From positions 1,984 to 24,532 of the forward strand of contig VBJR01000061.1 in assembly GCA_005880175.1 (NCBI GenBank): a stretch of 22,549 nucleotides of DNA. Direction: 5' to 3'. Shown one piece after another: positions 6,869 through 13,513 of the stretch (its first letter is position 1; each line of letters starts with the position of its first letter). The notes beneath the pieces were generated by a model. It saw only the letters and a list, made by a program, of their open reading frames with translations, made no database searches and was not told the DNA's origin. A program made the position numbers and the translations under genes. Source of the DNA: Chloroflexota bacterium (GTDB taxonomy: Bacteria > Chloroflexota > Dormibacteria > Dormibacterales > Dormibacteraceae).

Positions 6869-7045
6869 CACCCCGGCGAGGCCGGCCAGCTCGATCAGCT
6901 CGACGAGCAGCTCGTCCGGGTCGGCGAGGCGCAGCGCGGCCCCGCGCCGCTTCGCGAGCAGGCAGAGACGCGCGATGGCCTCCACCTGCGCGGCGTCGGC
7001 GGGGCCCAGGGCCGAGCAGTCGAGCACGACGGTGGGCCGTCCCAT
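6779..7045 (-). CDS. STAS-domain protein, short N-terminus
   Basis: An 88-residue protein with the back two thirds of a STAS fold: GRPTVVLDCSALGPADA, the helix AAQVEAIARLCLLAKRRG, strand AALRLADP, then helix ELLVELIELAGLAGVLGL. STAS proteins commonly act as partners in sigma and anti-sigma control. The first strand and helix expected of the fold are missing, and an in-frame TGA ten codons upstream of ATG 7045 prevents extension, so the gene may be truncated or its N-terminus may have changed. The Glu-rich tail (GGEPEQREDPGRVEEEGD) is encoded opposite the SigG-like C-terminus; the two genes overlap by 90 bp tail to tail. I recall similar tails in actinobacterial STAS proteins, so the arrangement may be conserved. 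The MFS gene diverges 95 bp away. Confidence 0.65.
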   Translation of the reverse strand: MGRPTVVLDCSALGPADAAQVEAIARLCLLAKRRGAALRLADPDELLVELIELAGLAGVLGLEAGGEPEQREDPGRVEEEGDLGDQAP

Positions 7046-7140
7046 CGGTACCCGGACGACGGCGACGGGCCGAACTCATCGGTCGCGGGAGAGATTCTCG
7101 GCGCCGATGAGTCCGGGGCGGCCGGCTCGTCTCCAGGGGC

Positions 7141-8538
7141 ATGAGACACTCACGCTGGCTCTCGCTGGTCGTCCTCTGCGCCGGCTTCCTGCTGATCGTC
7201 GTGGACATGACGATCGTCAACGTCGCCCTGCCCTCGATCGGGCGGGATCTCCGCTTCACCGAGAGCGGCCTGGCGTGGGTGGTCAACGCCTACCTGGTCG
7301 CCTTCGCGGGCCTGCTGCTGCTGGCGGGCCGGCTCGCCGACCTGGTCGGCGGCAGGCGGGTGTTCCTGGTCGGGCTGGTCGTCTTCACGACGGCGTCCTT
7401 CCTGTGCGGCCTCGCGGGGTCGCAGCCGGTCCTGATCGCCGCCCGGTTCGTGCAGGGCGTCGGCGGCGCGCTGAGCTCCGCCGTGATCCTGGCGATGATC
7501 GTGACGATGTTCCCCGAGCGCGGGGACCAGGCGAAGGCGTTCGGGGTCTTCAGCTTCGTGGCGTCGGCCGGGGCCTCGGTGGGCCTGGTGGCCGGCGGGG
7601 TCATCACGCAGATCGTCAGCTGGCACTGGATCTTCTTCGTGAACGTCCCGCTCGGGATCGTCACCGTGACGCTGGCCCACCGGCTGCTGCCGGGCGACCG
7701 CGGCGCCGGGCTGGCCGAGGGCGCGGACGTGCTCGGCGCGGCGCTCGTCACCGGCTCGCTGATGCTGGGCGTGTACGCGATCGTCTCCGCCTCGGGCCTG
7801 ATCGGCCTGGTCGCCGTCGCCCTCCTGGCCGCCTTCGTGGTCCGGCAGGCGCGGGCCAGCAAGCCGATCCTCCCGCTCCGCCTGTTCCGGTCGCCGATCC
7901 TGTCCGGAGCGAACGCCGTGCAGGCGCTGCTGTCGGCCGCGTTCCTGAGCTTCTTCTTCCTGGCGTCGCTCGACCTGGAGCGCGTCCTCGGCTACGGCCC
8001 GCTGGCGCTCGGTCTCGGCTTCCTGCCGGTCGCGGTGGTCATGGGCTGCTTCTCTGTCAAGTTCTCGGCCGGGCTGGTGATGCGGTTCGGCGCGTACCGG
8101 GTGGCGATCGCCGGCCAGCTGGTGGTCGCGGTGGCGCTGTTCCTGCTGGCGTTCGGCCCGGAGCACGTCGTGTACGCCCGCGACCTGCTGCTGCCGATGG
8201 CGCTGCTCGGCCTGGGCGGCGGTCTCAGCATGCCGGCGCTGACGATGATCGCGATGTCCGACACGCCTCCGGCGGACTCGGGGCTGGCGTCGGGCCTGCT
8301 CAACACGAGCGGCCAGGTGGGCGGAGCGCTCGGCCTGGCGCTGTTCGCCACGATCGCGGCGACCCGGACGGCGGCCCTGAGCGGCTCCGGTGCTCCGGCC
8401 CTGCCGGCTCTGGCGGGCGGCTATCACGCGGCGTGGCTGGTGGCGGCGTTCGTGGTGGTGGTCACGATCGGGATCACGGCCGCGACCCTGCGGGCCCGGC
8501 GGGCGTCGGAGGGGGTCGCGCTGGAAGCGGCGGCGTGA
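7141..8538 (+). CDS. DHA2-type MFS exporter, 14 membrane helices
   Basis: A drug:H+ antiporter-2 type major facilitator of 465 residues. Fourteen membrane segments can be laid out, from LSLVVLCAGFLLIVVDMTIV through AWLVAAFVVVVTIGITAATL. Family signatures include the helix-1 LLIVVDMTIVNVALPSI (D-x-T-I-V-N-V-A-L-P), GRLADLVGGRR in the helix 2-3 loop, ARFVQGVGGAL in helix 4, and SGLASGLLNTSGQVGGALG in helix 13. Members pump out drugs, dyes or natural products using proton flux. The cargo here is unknown, and no TetR- or MarR-type repressor stands next to it. ATG 7141 is preceded by a weak purine run (AGGGGC). A strong hairpin follows the stop. Confidence 0.9.
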   Translation: MRHSRWLSLVVLCAGFLLIVVDMTIVNVALPSIGRDLRFTESGLAWVVNAYLVAFAGLLLLAGRLADLVGGRRVFLVGLVVFTTASFLCGLAGSQPVLIAARFVQGVGGALSSAVILAMIVTMFPERGDQAKAFGVFSFVASAGASVGLVAGGVITQIVSWHWIFFVNVPLGIVTVTLAHRLLPGDRGAGLAEGADVLGAALVTGSLMLGVYAIVSASGLIGLVAVALLAAFVVRQARASKPILPLRLFRSPILSGANAVQALLSAAFLSFFFLASLDLERVLGYGPLALGLGFLPVAVVMGCFSVKFSAGLVMRFGAYRVAIAGQLVVAVALFLLAFGPEHVVYARDLLLPMALLGLGGGLSMPALTMIAMSDTPPADSGLASGLLNTSGQVGGALGLALFATIAATRTAALSGSGAPALPALAGGYHAAWLVAAFVVVVTIGITAATLRARRASEGVALEAAA

Positions 8539-8549
8539 GGCGCGGCGCG

Positions 8550-8588
8550 GCCGGGCGACGGGGCTGGATCGTGGTCCCGTCGCCCGGC
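8550..8588 (+). terminator. Terminator-like hairpin after the MFS gene
   Basis: GCCGGGCGACGGG (8550-8562) pairs perfectly with CCCGTCGCCCGGC (8576-8588) across a 13-base loop, starting 12 bases after the MFS stop. The 13-bp perfect stem is among the strongest in the window. There is no T-run. Confidence 0.6.
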
Positions 8589-8829
8589 GCTGTGCTTCCG
8601 CGTCCGCGACCGACTGGCGAGACTGCCAGATCGTACTTCGTGTGCAATCGGCCCGGTTGGCAGCATCCTGCCACCGGTCCGTACCGGCACCGCTGAATCA
8701 CCTGTGCAAAACCACTGCATCCGGCGATGTGCCGCTGCCACGACACGGCGATAGTGCTCGTGAGGTCTGTGCGGGCACTGACTCTCGATGAGAGGACCGC
8801 CGGACCAGGTTGCGTGCAAGGAGACAGAC
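8589..8829 (+). other. Intergenic leader of the glycine-zipper gene
   Basis: About 240 bp without a gene, visibly less GC-rich than its surroundings. It contains small inverted repeats: TGGCAG-CATC-CTGCCA at 8658-8673, flanked by GG and CC, and CTGGC-GAGACT-GCCAG about 40 bp upstream. These could be operators or part of a structured leader. I could not place a convincing -35/-10 pair. It ends in a good ribosome site, AAGGAG, about six bases before ATG 8830. Confidence 0.35.
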
Positions 8830-9426
8830 ATGTCCGAGTTCGATCCGACGGCGACGTCGCGGGCGCTCGATACGATCCTGAACCGGGTGCACGAGCTCCC
8901 GAAGTTCGGGGTGGGCGACCCGAGGTCACAGGTGGACGGCCTGCGGAAGGGCGGGCTGCTCACCGATGAGGACGCGCAGACACTGCGAACCGTCCTCACC
9001 AGCCTCCACTCGCAGCCCCCGCCGGCGGGGTCCGCGGTGGTGGAGGAGATCGACGCGCTGCTGAACGGCCACACCCCCATCCGTCCGGTGATGGTGTCGA
9101 TCCTCAAGACGATCCGGTTCATGGCCAGTCTGCAGGCGACCGCCGACAAGGACGGCCAGCAGCCCGAGACCCTGCTCTCGATCCCGCAGATCGACATGGG
9201 GGCCGCCGGCGACGGCGCCGTCGAGGGCGGCGGCTTCGGCGCGCTGGCCGGCGGGGAGATCGGCGCGCTCAGCGGCCCGGGCGGCGCGGCGCTCGGCGTG
9301 GCGATCGGCGCCCTGGTGGGCGGCCTGGTCGGCGGACTGGTGAAGGGCTTCTCGCACGGCGCGCAGTCGGGCGGGAGCTCCGGGACCGGCGGGAAGCAGC
9401 TGACGGCGGCTCAACCGGCTCTCTGA
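8830..9426 (+). CDS. Orphan protein with C-terminal glycine-zipper membrane segment
   Basis: A 198-residue protein that I do not recognise. The first 115 residues are mostly helical and soluble-looking (an LRKGGLLTDEDAQTLRTVL stretch and a VSILKTIRFMASLQA helix). Residues about 130-180 form a long Gly/Ala-rich segment with repeated G-x-x-x-G spacing (GGFGALAGGEIGALSGPGG, then ALGVAIGALVGGLVGGLV), a glycine zipper able to insert in or pack against membranes. A short Gly/Ser tail follows. There is no signal peptide. Glycine zippers occur in class II bacteriocins, holin-like and stress proteins, but no processing or immunity gene lies nearby. ATG 8830 is chosen over the upstream ATG 8788 for its AAGGAG site. 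It stands alone between two hairpins. Confidence 0.7.
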   Translation: MSEFDPTATSRALDTILNRVHELPKFGVGDPRSQVDGLRKGGLLTDEDAQTLRTVLTSLHSQPPPAGSAVVEEIDALLNGHTPIRPVMVSILKTIRFMASLQATADKDGQQPETLLSIPQIDMGAAGDGAVEGGGFGALAGGEIGALSGPGGAALGVAIGALVGGLVGGLVKGFSHGAQSGGSSGTGGKQLTAAQPAL

Positions 9427-9454
9427 CCGCGGACGGCTCGTCTGTCAACGCCGC

Positions 9455-9495
9455 GGGTGGCAGCCCCCACGACCGACTGTGGCGGGCTGCCCCCA
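9455..9495 (+). terminator. Hairpin after the glycine-zipper gene
   Basis: GGCAGCCC (9459-9466) pairs with GGGCTGCC (9484-9491) over a 17-base loop. After one mismatch the flanking GGG (9455-9457) and CCC (9493-9495) extend the stem. It lies about 30 bases after the stop. Confidence 0.4.
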
Positions 9496-9541
9496 TTCAG
9501 CGATGACCGGGTCGGGCCGCGACGGTCTGGTCTACGTTGCC

Positions 9542-9597
9542 GGCCGGTCGGGCAGGCTCGAGATCGTCCGGTCGTACATCGGCGGCCCGACCCGGCC
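9542..9597 (+). other. Long-range stem in the leader of the PQQ-propeller lipoprotein
   Basis: GGCCGG-TCGGGC (9542-9553) pairs with GCCCGA-CCCGGCC (9585-9597), with one bulged base, enclosing a loop of about 31 bases and ending about 24 bases before ATG 9622. It could be a structured leader or simply chance in GC-rich DNA. No known riboswitch was recognised. Confidence 0.2.
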
Positions 9598-9621
9598 CCG
9601 ATCCGCCACCATTGGGTGCTC

Positions 9622-11061
9622 ATGACCTCGCGACCAATCGCGGTCCTCGCCCTCGTGGCCGGCTGCCTGGCCGGCTGCGGGTCGGGCGACCAGTACGCGC
9701 CGAGCACCTACCAGACCACCTCCCGGCCCCTCGTCGCGAACAACCCCGCGCGGTGCGCCACCGCTCCCGCCGTTCGGGCCGGTCAGGCCGGGGCCGACGA
9801 CTGGACGTCCTACGACAACGGTCCCGAGCGCCATGGCGTCGGCCAGGCCCAGCCCGCCGCCACCCGCGCCCGGCCGGCGTGGGGCGTGTGGCTGGACGGG
9901 TGGACGTTCACGCAGCCGCTCGTCTACCAGGGCCTGGTGGTGGTCGCGACGGAGCACAACAGCGTCTACGCGTTCGACGCCGGCACCGGCTGCCTGGCGT
10001 GGCAGACCAGCCTCGGGCCGTCGTTCGACGCCAGGGTCCTGAAGTGCGGCAACATCCCCGAGCTGGGCGTCACCGCCACCCCGGTGCTCGACCCGGCCAC
10101 CCTCACCCTGTACGTCACCTCCTACCAGCCGCCCGGGCAGTTCCAGCTGTTCGCGCTGGACCTGCCCGCCGGAGGCATCAAGTGGCGCCGGCCCCTCGAC
10201 CTGCCGGGCGGCGACCTCCCCAACCAGCTCAACCGGCCGGCCCTGACGCTGGCCAACGGCCGGGTGTACGTCAGCTTCGGCGGCCGGGCCGGCGACTGCG
10301 GCAACTTCCACGGGTACGTGGTCGGCGTTCCCCAGGACGGCCAGGGCGCCCAGGACACCTACCGCTCGCCGGGCGTCCGCGGCGGCGCCGTCTGGGCGCC
10401 GGCCGGGCCGCTGGTCCTGCCCGACGGGGACCTGCTGGTGGCGACGGGCAACGGCCAGTCCACCGACCGGCTCGACGGGGGCGACAGCGTGATCCGGCTG
10501 TCGCCGAGCCTCCAGGCTCTGGACTTCTTCGCGCCGACGGACTGGGCCCGCCTGACCCGGGTGGACTTCGACCTGGGCAGCACCGGCCCCACCCTGCTCG
10601 ACGGCGACCGGGTCTTCCAGATCGGCAAGGAGGGCGTCGGCTACATCCTCGACCTCACCCACCTGGGCGGCATCGGCGGGCAGCTCGGGATGGCCAGGCT
10701 GGGCGGCCACGGCTCCTGCTACTCGATCGGCGCGACCGCCTACCGGACGCCGTACGTGTACGTCCCCTGCGACCACGGGATGAAGGCGGTGGACACCAGG
10801 ACGTCCACCCCGAAGGTCGCGTGGACCGCTCCCGACTTCCGGTCCGGCTCCCCGATCATCGCGGGCGGCCGGCTGTGGAACATCGATTTCGAGGGCGGCT
10901 ACCTGTGGGGTCTCGACCCCGCCAGCGGCCGGGTGCTCGACAAGGTCCCGGTCGGCCCGGCGCCGTCGGGCAACCACTTCCTGTCCCCGAGCGCCAGCGC
11001 CGGGCGCCTGTTCCTGCCCGACGGCAACCGCCTGCTCGCGGTCGGGTTCGCGGGTTCGTGA
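9622..11061 (+). CDS. PQQ-like beta-propeller lipoprotein
   Basis: A 479-residue exported lipoprotein. The N-terminus has a signal peptide and lipobox (VLALVAGCLAGCGSG), so it should be anchored to the outer face of the membrane. The rest is built of PQQ-like propeller repeats of the BamB type, such as PLVYQGLVVVATEHNSVYAF-D with GCLAWQT, TPVLDPATLTLYVTSY, GRVYVSFGGRAGD, GPTLLDGDRVFQIGKEGVGY and GGRLWNIDFEGGYLWGLD, ending RLFLPDGNRLLAVGF. Such proteins act as scaffolds or, less often, as quinoprotein-like enzymes. I see no clear PQQ or metal site, so a binding role is more likely. Paired Cys residues (CATA, KCGN, DCGN, CYSI, PCDH) may form disulfides. ATG 9622 is chosen because the signal peptide follows directly; the earlier in-frame GTGs give no secretion signal. 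Confidence 0.82.
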   Translation: MTSRPIAVLALVAGCLAGCGSGDQYAPSTYQTTSRPLVANNPARCATAPAVRAGQAGADDWTSYDNGPERHGVGQAQPAATRARPAWGVWLDGWTFTQPLVYQGLVVVATEHNSVYAFDAGTGCLAWQTSLGPSFDARVLKCGNIPELGVTATPVLDPATLTLYVTSYQPPGQFQLFALDLPAGGIKWRRPLDLPGGDLPNQLNRPALTLANGRVYVSFGGRAGDCGNFHGYVVGVPQDGQGAQDTYRSPGVRGGAVWAPAGPLVLPDGDLLVATGNGQSTDRLDGGDSVIRLSPSLQALDFFAPTDWARLTRVDFDLGSTGPTLLDGDRVFQIGKEGVGYILDLTHLGGIGGQLGMARLGGHGSCYSIGATAYRTPYVYVPCDHGMKAVDTRTSTPKVAWTAPDFRSGSPIIAGGRLWNIDFEGGYLWGLDPASGRVLDKVPVGPAPSGNHFLSPSASAGRLFLPDGNRLLAVGFAGS

Positions 11062-11067
11062 AAGGAC

Positions 11068-11087
11068 CCGGCCGTGCGCCCGGCCGG
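11068..11087 (+). terminator. Short GC hairpin after the lipoprotein gene
   Basis: CCGGCC (11068-11073) pairs with GGCCGG (11082-11087) over an eight-base loop, seven bases after the TGA. The stem is short but all G/C. The AT-richer operator region follows immediately. Confidence 0.35.
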
Positions 11088-11091
11088 TACA

Positions 11092-11128
11092 TTAGCTCAT
11101 ACTAACCCCGCGATTAGCGCAAGCTAAT
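11092..11128 (+). promoter_or_regulatory. Two tandem palindromes upstream of the ZIP transporter
   Basis: The first is TTAG-CTCATA-CTAA (11092-11105); the second is ATTAGC-GCAA-GCTAAT (11113-11128), a perfect 6-bp inverted repeat. Both have TTAG/CTAA arms and their centres are about 22 bp apart, close to two helical turns, on the same DNA face. CATACT (11098-11103) inside the first resembles a -10 box. TTAG/CTAA arms resemble DtxR/MntR/IdeR-type sites, and the gene downstream is a metal transporter. A metal-responsive repressor is therefore the leading idea, but the regulator is not in the window. Confidence 0.55.
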
Positions 11129-11172
11129 GACGTGGCCCGGGCCGGGCCCGGCAGCCACGAGGGGAGGTGAAT

Positions 11173-11235
11173 ATGAGCGAGCGAACGATGAACGGGACGC
11201 GACCGCACCGGCACGGAGTCACCGCCGATGAGTGA
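11173..11235 (+). CDS. 20-residue leader peptide overlapping the ZIP start
   Basis: This short frame (MSERTMNGTRPHRHGVTADE) has the best ribosome site of the region, GGGGAGGTGA at 11161-11170, five bases after its GGAGG core. Its stop at 11233-11235 overlaps the first codons of the ZIP gene (ATG 11228) by eight bases in another frame. A ribosome ending here would be placed on the ZIP start, so translational coupling is likely. The R-P-H-R-H part is rich in basic and metal-binding residues. It could be a regulatory leader, or merely mark the true 5' end of the message. No homologue is known to me. Confidence 0.5.
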   Translation: MSERTMNGTRPHRHGVTADE

Positions 11236-12079
11236 GGCGGAGACCCTCGTCCTCGGCTTCGTCGCCGGGGTGACGATCCTGCTCGGCCTGCCGATCGGCC
11301 GGCTGCAGACCCCGCGCAAGGGCCTCCGGCAGTTCCTGAACGCGCTCGCCGTCGGCGTCCTCCTGTTCCTCGTCTGGGACGTGCTCACCCACGCCTGGGA
11401 GCCGGTGGACGCGGCGCTCGGCGCGCTCCACGACCACACGGGCGGCATCGGCCCGGTGGCGGGCTACGGCTCGCTGTTCCTGGCCGGGCTCTGCGTCGGC
11501 CTGCTCGGCCTGGTCTGGTACGAGGGCTGGCTGGCCCGGCGCGGCCGGCCGGCCGGGTACGGTCCGGGCGCGATGGCCCCCGGCGAGCTGACCGCCCGCC
11601 GCCTGGGCGTCGGCGCCTGGTCGCCGGCCCGCCGCCTGGCCCTGCTGATCGCCGTGGGCATCGGCCTGCACAACTTCGGCGAGGGACTCGCGATCGGCGG
11701 CAGCGCCGCCACCGGCGCCATCAGCCTGGCGGTGCTGCTGGTCATCGGCTTCGCCCTGCACAACGCGACCGAGGGCTTCGGCATCGTGGCGCCGCTCGCG
11801 GCGGAGGGCGAGCGCCCGTCCTGGGGCTTCCTCCTGCTCATGGGCGCCATCGGCGGCGGGCCGACGTTCATCGGCACCGCCATCGGCCGCCAGTTCACGA
11901 GCGACGCCGTCAGCATCGTGTTCCTCACGCTGGCCGCCGGCTCGATCCTGTACGTCGTGATCCAGCTCCTGGGCGTGGCCCAGAAGGTGGGCCTCAAGCA
12001 CCTGCTCTACGCCGGGATCCTGGTCGGGCTGGCGGCCGGGTTCGTGACCGACATGGTGGTCACCGCCGGCGGCGCGTAG
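11228..12079 (+). CDS. ZIP-family metal transporter
   Basis: A 283-residue integral membrane protein of the ZIP (ZupT-like) family, which moves Zn2+ or related divalent metals into the cytoplasm. About eight helices can be drawn. The metal-site helices are visible as GIGLHNFGEGLAIGG (H-N-x-x-E-G, helix 4) and ALHNATEGFGIVAPL (H-N-x-x-E-G, helix 5). A short DHTGG stretch lies in an earlier loop. The last helices are AVSIVFLTLAAGSILYVVI and LLYAGILVGLAAGFVTDMVV. ATG 11228 has a modest GGAG nine bases upstream and overlaps the stop of the 20-codon leader. Two palindromes upstream suggest metal-dependent control. A convergent hairpin lies beyond the stop. Confidence 0.9.
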   Translation: MSEAETLVLGFVAGVTILLGLPIGRLQTPRKGLRQFLNALAVGVLLFLVWDVLTHAWEPVDAALGALHDHTGGIGPVAGYGSLFLAGLCVGLLGLVWYEGWLARRGRPAGYGPGAMAPGELTARRLGVGAWSPARRLALLIAVGIGLHNFGEGLAIGGSAATGAISLAVLLVIGFALHNATEGFGIVAPLAAEGERPSWGFLLLMGAIGGGPTFIGTAIGRQFTSDAVSIVFLTLAAGSILYVVIQLLGVAQKVGLKHLLYAGILVGLAAGFVTDMVVTAGGA

Positions 12080-12143
12080 GCGCCGACAGCAGCTCCCTGA
12101 CGGCGGTCGGTGACCCCTCCCTGCTGTCGTACGGCCTGGGGAT

Positions 12144-12167
12144 GGTCTCCGCCTGGGGACGGAGACC
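12144..12167. terminator. Hairpin between convergent genes
   Basis: GGTCTCCG (12144-12151) pairs perfectly with CGGAGACC (12160-12167) over an eight-base loop. It lies in the 120-bp gap between the ZIP gene and the convergent winged-helix gene, and could stop transcription from both sides. Confidence 0.4.
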
Positions 12168-12199
12168 GGTCGTCCAGAACGCGCAGCGCGGTGCGGGCG

Positions 12200-12562
12200 T
12201 CAGCTCGTCGCTGGCAGGGCGCCCCCATCCGGACGCCGGCGGCCGGCGTCTCCGGTCGCGCCGTGACCCTCCAGGCGATCCAGCAGGCTGCGCAGCGCCC
12301 TGACCTCCTGGTCGAGCGCGGCCTCGCCGCTGCTGGTGGCCTGCACCCAGGTCCGCGGGCGCCGGCCCTCGAAGGTCTTCTGGATGACGACGTAGCCATG
12401 CTCCTCCAGCACGGTGAGGTTCCGCGACAGGTTGCCGGCCGTCAGCCCGAGCAGGTCCGCCAGCGTCGCGAAGTCCGCGCGCTCCACCTCCTGGAGCACC
12501 GCGAGGATGCCCAGCCGGACGCGCTGGTGGATCAGGTCGTCGAGCTCACGCGTGGGGTGCAT
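12200..12562 (-). CDS. Winged-helix transcriptional regulator
   Basis: A 120-residue DNA-binding protein of the short MarR/ArsR-like winged-helix type that accompanies membrane proteins in actinobacteria. The fold is visible as LIHQRVRLGILAVLQEVERA, then DFATLADLLGLTAGNLSRNL (helix-turn-helix), TVLEEHGYVVIQKTFEGRRP (wing), then SGEAALDQEVRALRSLLDRL (dimer helix). A polar tail follows. It overlaps the upstream membrane-protein gene by 17 bp, so the two are made together. A cytosolic repressor that answers to its membrane partner is a reasonable guess. A natural target is the shared promoter region at 13125-13228. Confidence 0.85.
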   Translation of the reverse strand: MHPTRELDDLIHQRVRLGILAVLQEVERADFATLADLLGLTAGNLSRNLTVLEEHGYVVIQKTFEGRRPRTWVQATSSGEAALDQEVRALRSLLDRLEGHGATGDAGRRRPDGGALPATS

Positions 12563-13124
12563 CGGGCCTCCAGCGCCGGAGCGCGAGGAGCGCCGTGCCG
12601 GCCACCAGCGCCATGCCTCCCTCGGCGGTCGCGAGGGATCCGGCCGGCGCGGTCGGGCCCAGCGCCGAGAACGCCGTCGCGACGCCGGCCATCGTGGCCG
12701 CCCACAGGGCCACGACTCCGCTTCGCTGGAGCGCGGCGAAGGCGAGGCAGGCCAGGGCGGCGCCGAGCCAGGGGCCGGCGTCAGGGGGACGGGTCGGCAC
12801 CAGGGCGGCCGCCGCGAAGCAGACCGCGAATCCGACGGCCGACACGGTCGCGAAAGGCCAGGAGCGGCGGCGGAGCCCGGTCCGCAGCCCTCGCCGCCGG
12901 TAGAACACCGCGACGATCACGGCGGCCAGGACGCTGGCCGATATCTGCAGGAGGGCGAGCGCGTCACGGCCGAACGCCAGGCCGCCGAGCCCGGCGCCCA
13001 GCATGGCGGCGCCGAACGCCTGCATCGGGAACCAGAACGCGACGAGCCGGTCTCGCGCGGTCCTCCGGAGGTCCTCGATGCCGGTCAGCGTGCGCCGGGC
13101 GACCTCGGCGTCCACGACCGCCAT
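12546..13124 (-). CDS. Five-to-six-helix membrane protein paired with the winged-helix regulator
   Basis: A 192-residue protein with a short cytosolic N-terminus (AEVARRTLTGIEDLRRTARD) and about five or six membrane segments, including LVAFWFPMQAFGAAMLGAGL, LLQISASVLAAVIVAVFY, FATVSAVGFAVCFAAAALV, WLGAALACLAFAALQ and GGMALVAGTALLALRRW. It resembles the small membrane partners encoded with one-domain winged-helix regulators; the function is unknown. ATG 13124 is the longest start. TACCAT at 13123-13128 (minus strand) lies seven bases before an in-frame GTG at 13115, exactly the leaderless spacing used by other genes here, and would remove ATG 13124 from the message. The true start may therefore be 13115. 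The stop overlaps the downstream regulator. Confidence 0.75.
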   Translation of the reverse strand: MAVVDAEVARRTLTGIEDLRRTARDRLVAFWFPMQAFGAAMLGAGLGGLAFGRDALALLQISASVLAAVIVAVFYRRRGLRTGLRRRSWPFATVSAVGFAVCFAAAALVPTRPPDAGPWLGAALACLAFAALQRSGVVALWAATMAGVATAFSALGPTAPAGSLATAEGGMALVAGTALLALRRWRPDAPHA

Positions 13125-13155
13125 GGTAGCCGAGGCACCCGATGGGAACGTGCTT

Positions 13156-13183
13156 TTGATTCCAAACTACTTTCGTCTAAGAT
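13156..13183 (+). promoter_or_regulatory. Sigma-70-type promoter for the 73-residue membrane protein
   Basis: TTGATT (13156-13161) and TAAGAT (13178-13183) are spaced by 16 bases in an AT-richer island between divergent genes. The promoter lies about 45 bases before GTG 13229, leaving room for the GGAGG ribosome site. It is a likely control point for the neighbouring winged-helix regulator. Confidence 0.5.
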
Positions 13184-13228
13184 GATCGCGTCGCCGGAAG
13201 CGGGATTCACGTCAGGGGGAGGAAGCTG

Positions 13229-13450
13229 GTGAACACGAGCAGGGCGGTCAAGGCAGGACTCGTTCCGGGAGCGGCAGCGGCGGTGATCTTCCTGGTGATC
13301 ACCGGCCTGGCCGGCAAGCTCGACGCAACCTGGGTGATCGGGGGCATCGTGCTCGGGATCGTCTCGGGCGCGGTCTCGCTGTTGATCGCGACGCTGGTCG
13401 CGGCCGCCCACCGCCGGCGCGCGGAACCGCCATCCGCCGGTTCGCGCTGA
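13229..13450 (+). CDS. Small two-helix membrane protein
   Basis: A 73-residue protein with two membrane helices, around GLVPGAAAAVIFLVITGLAG and WVIGGIVLGIVSGAVSLLIA, and a short Arg-rich end (HRRRAEPP). I do not recognise the family. The GTG start is supported by GGGGGAGGAAG just upstream and by a sigma-70-type promoter at 13156-13183. It is divergent from the winged-helix/membrane protein pair, so it may be regulated by that pair and work with it in the membrane. A GC palindrome follows the stop. Confidence 0.7.
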   Translation: MNTSRAVKAGLVPGAAAAVIFLVITGLAGKLDATWVIGGIVLGIVSGAVSLLIATLVAAAHRRRAEPPSAGSR

Positions 13451-13458
13451 GAGCGGTT

Positions 13459-13474
13459 CCCGGCCGCGGCCGGG
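13459..13474 (+). terminator. GC palindrome after the small membrane protein
   Basis: CCCGGCC-GC-GGCCGGG is a perfect 16-bp palindrome starting eight bases after the stop. As RNA it would close with a slightly shorter stem to allow a loop. A terminator is likely but not certain. Confidence 0.35.
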
Positions 13475-13497
13475 TGTGAGCGTCCGGGTGCGTCGAT

Positions 13498-13513
13498 GAC
13501 AATGTGAGACATG
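13498..13513 (+). promoter_or_regulatory. Possible leaderless promoter of the MmcQ/YjbR gene
   Basis: GACAAT (13498-13503) ends seven bases before ATG 13511, with no ribosome site in between. It departs from TANNNT at the first base only. Confidence 0.35.

Noticed and set aside
8589..8829. A possible small RNA or riboswitch in the gap after the MFS gene.
   Set aside because: Only short inverted repeats are present and none matches a riboswitch class I know; kept as a plain intergenic leader.
8830..9426. Naming the glycine-zipper protein a class II bacteriocin.
   Set aside because: There is no double-glycine leader, dedicated ABC exporter, immunity gene or peptide-sized product; the MFS gene next door is separated by a strong hairpin.
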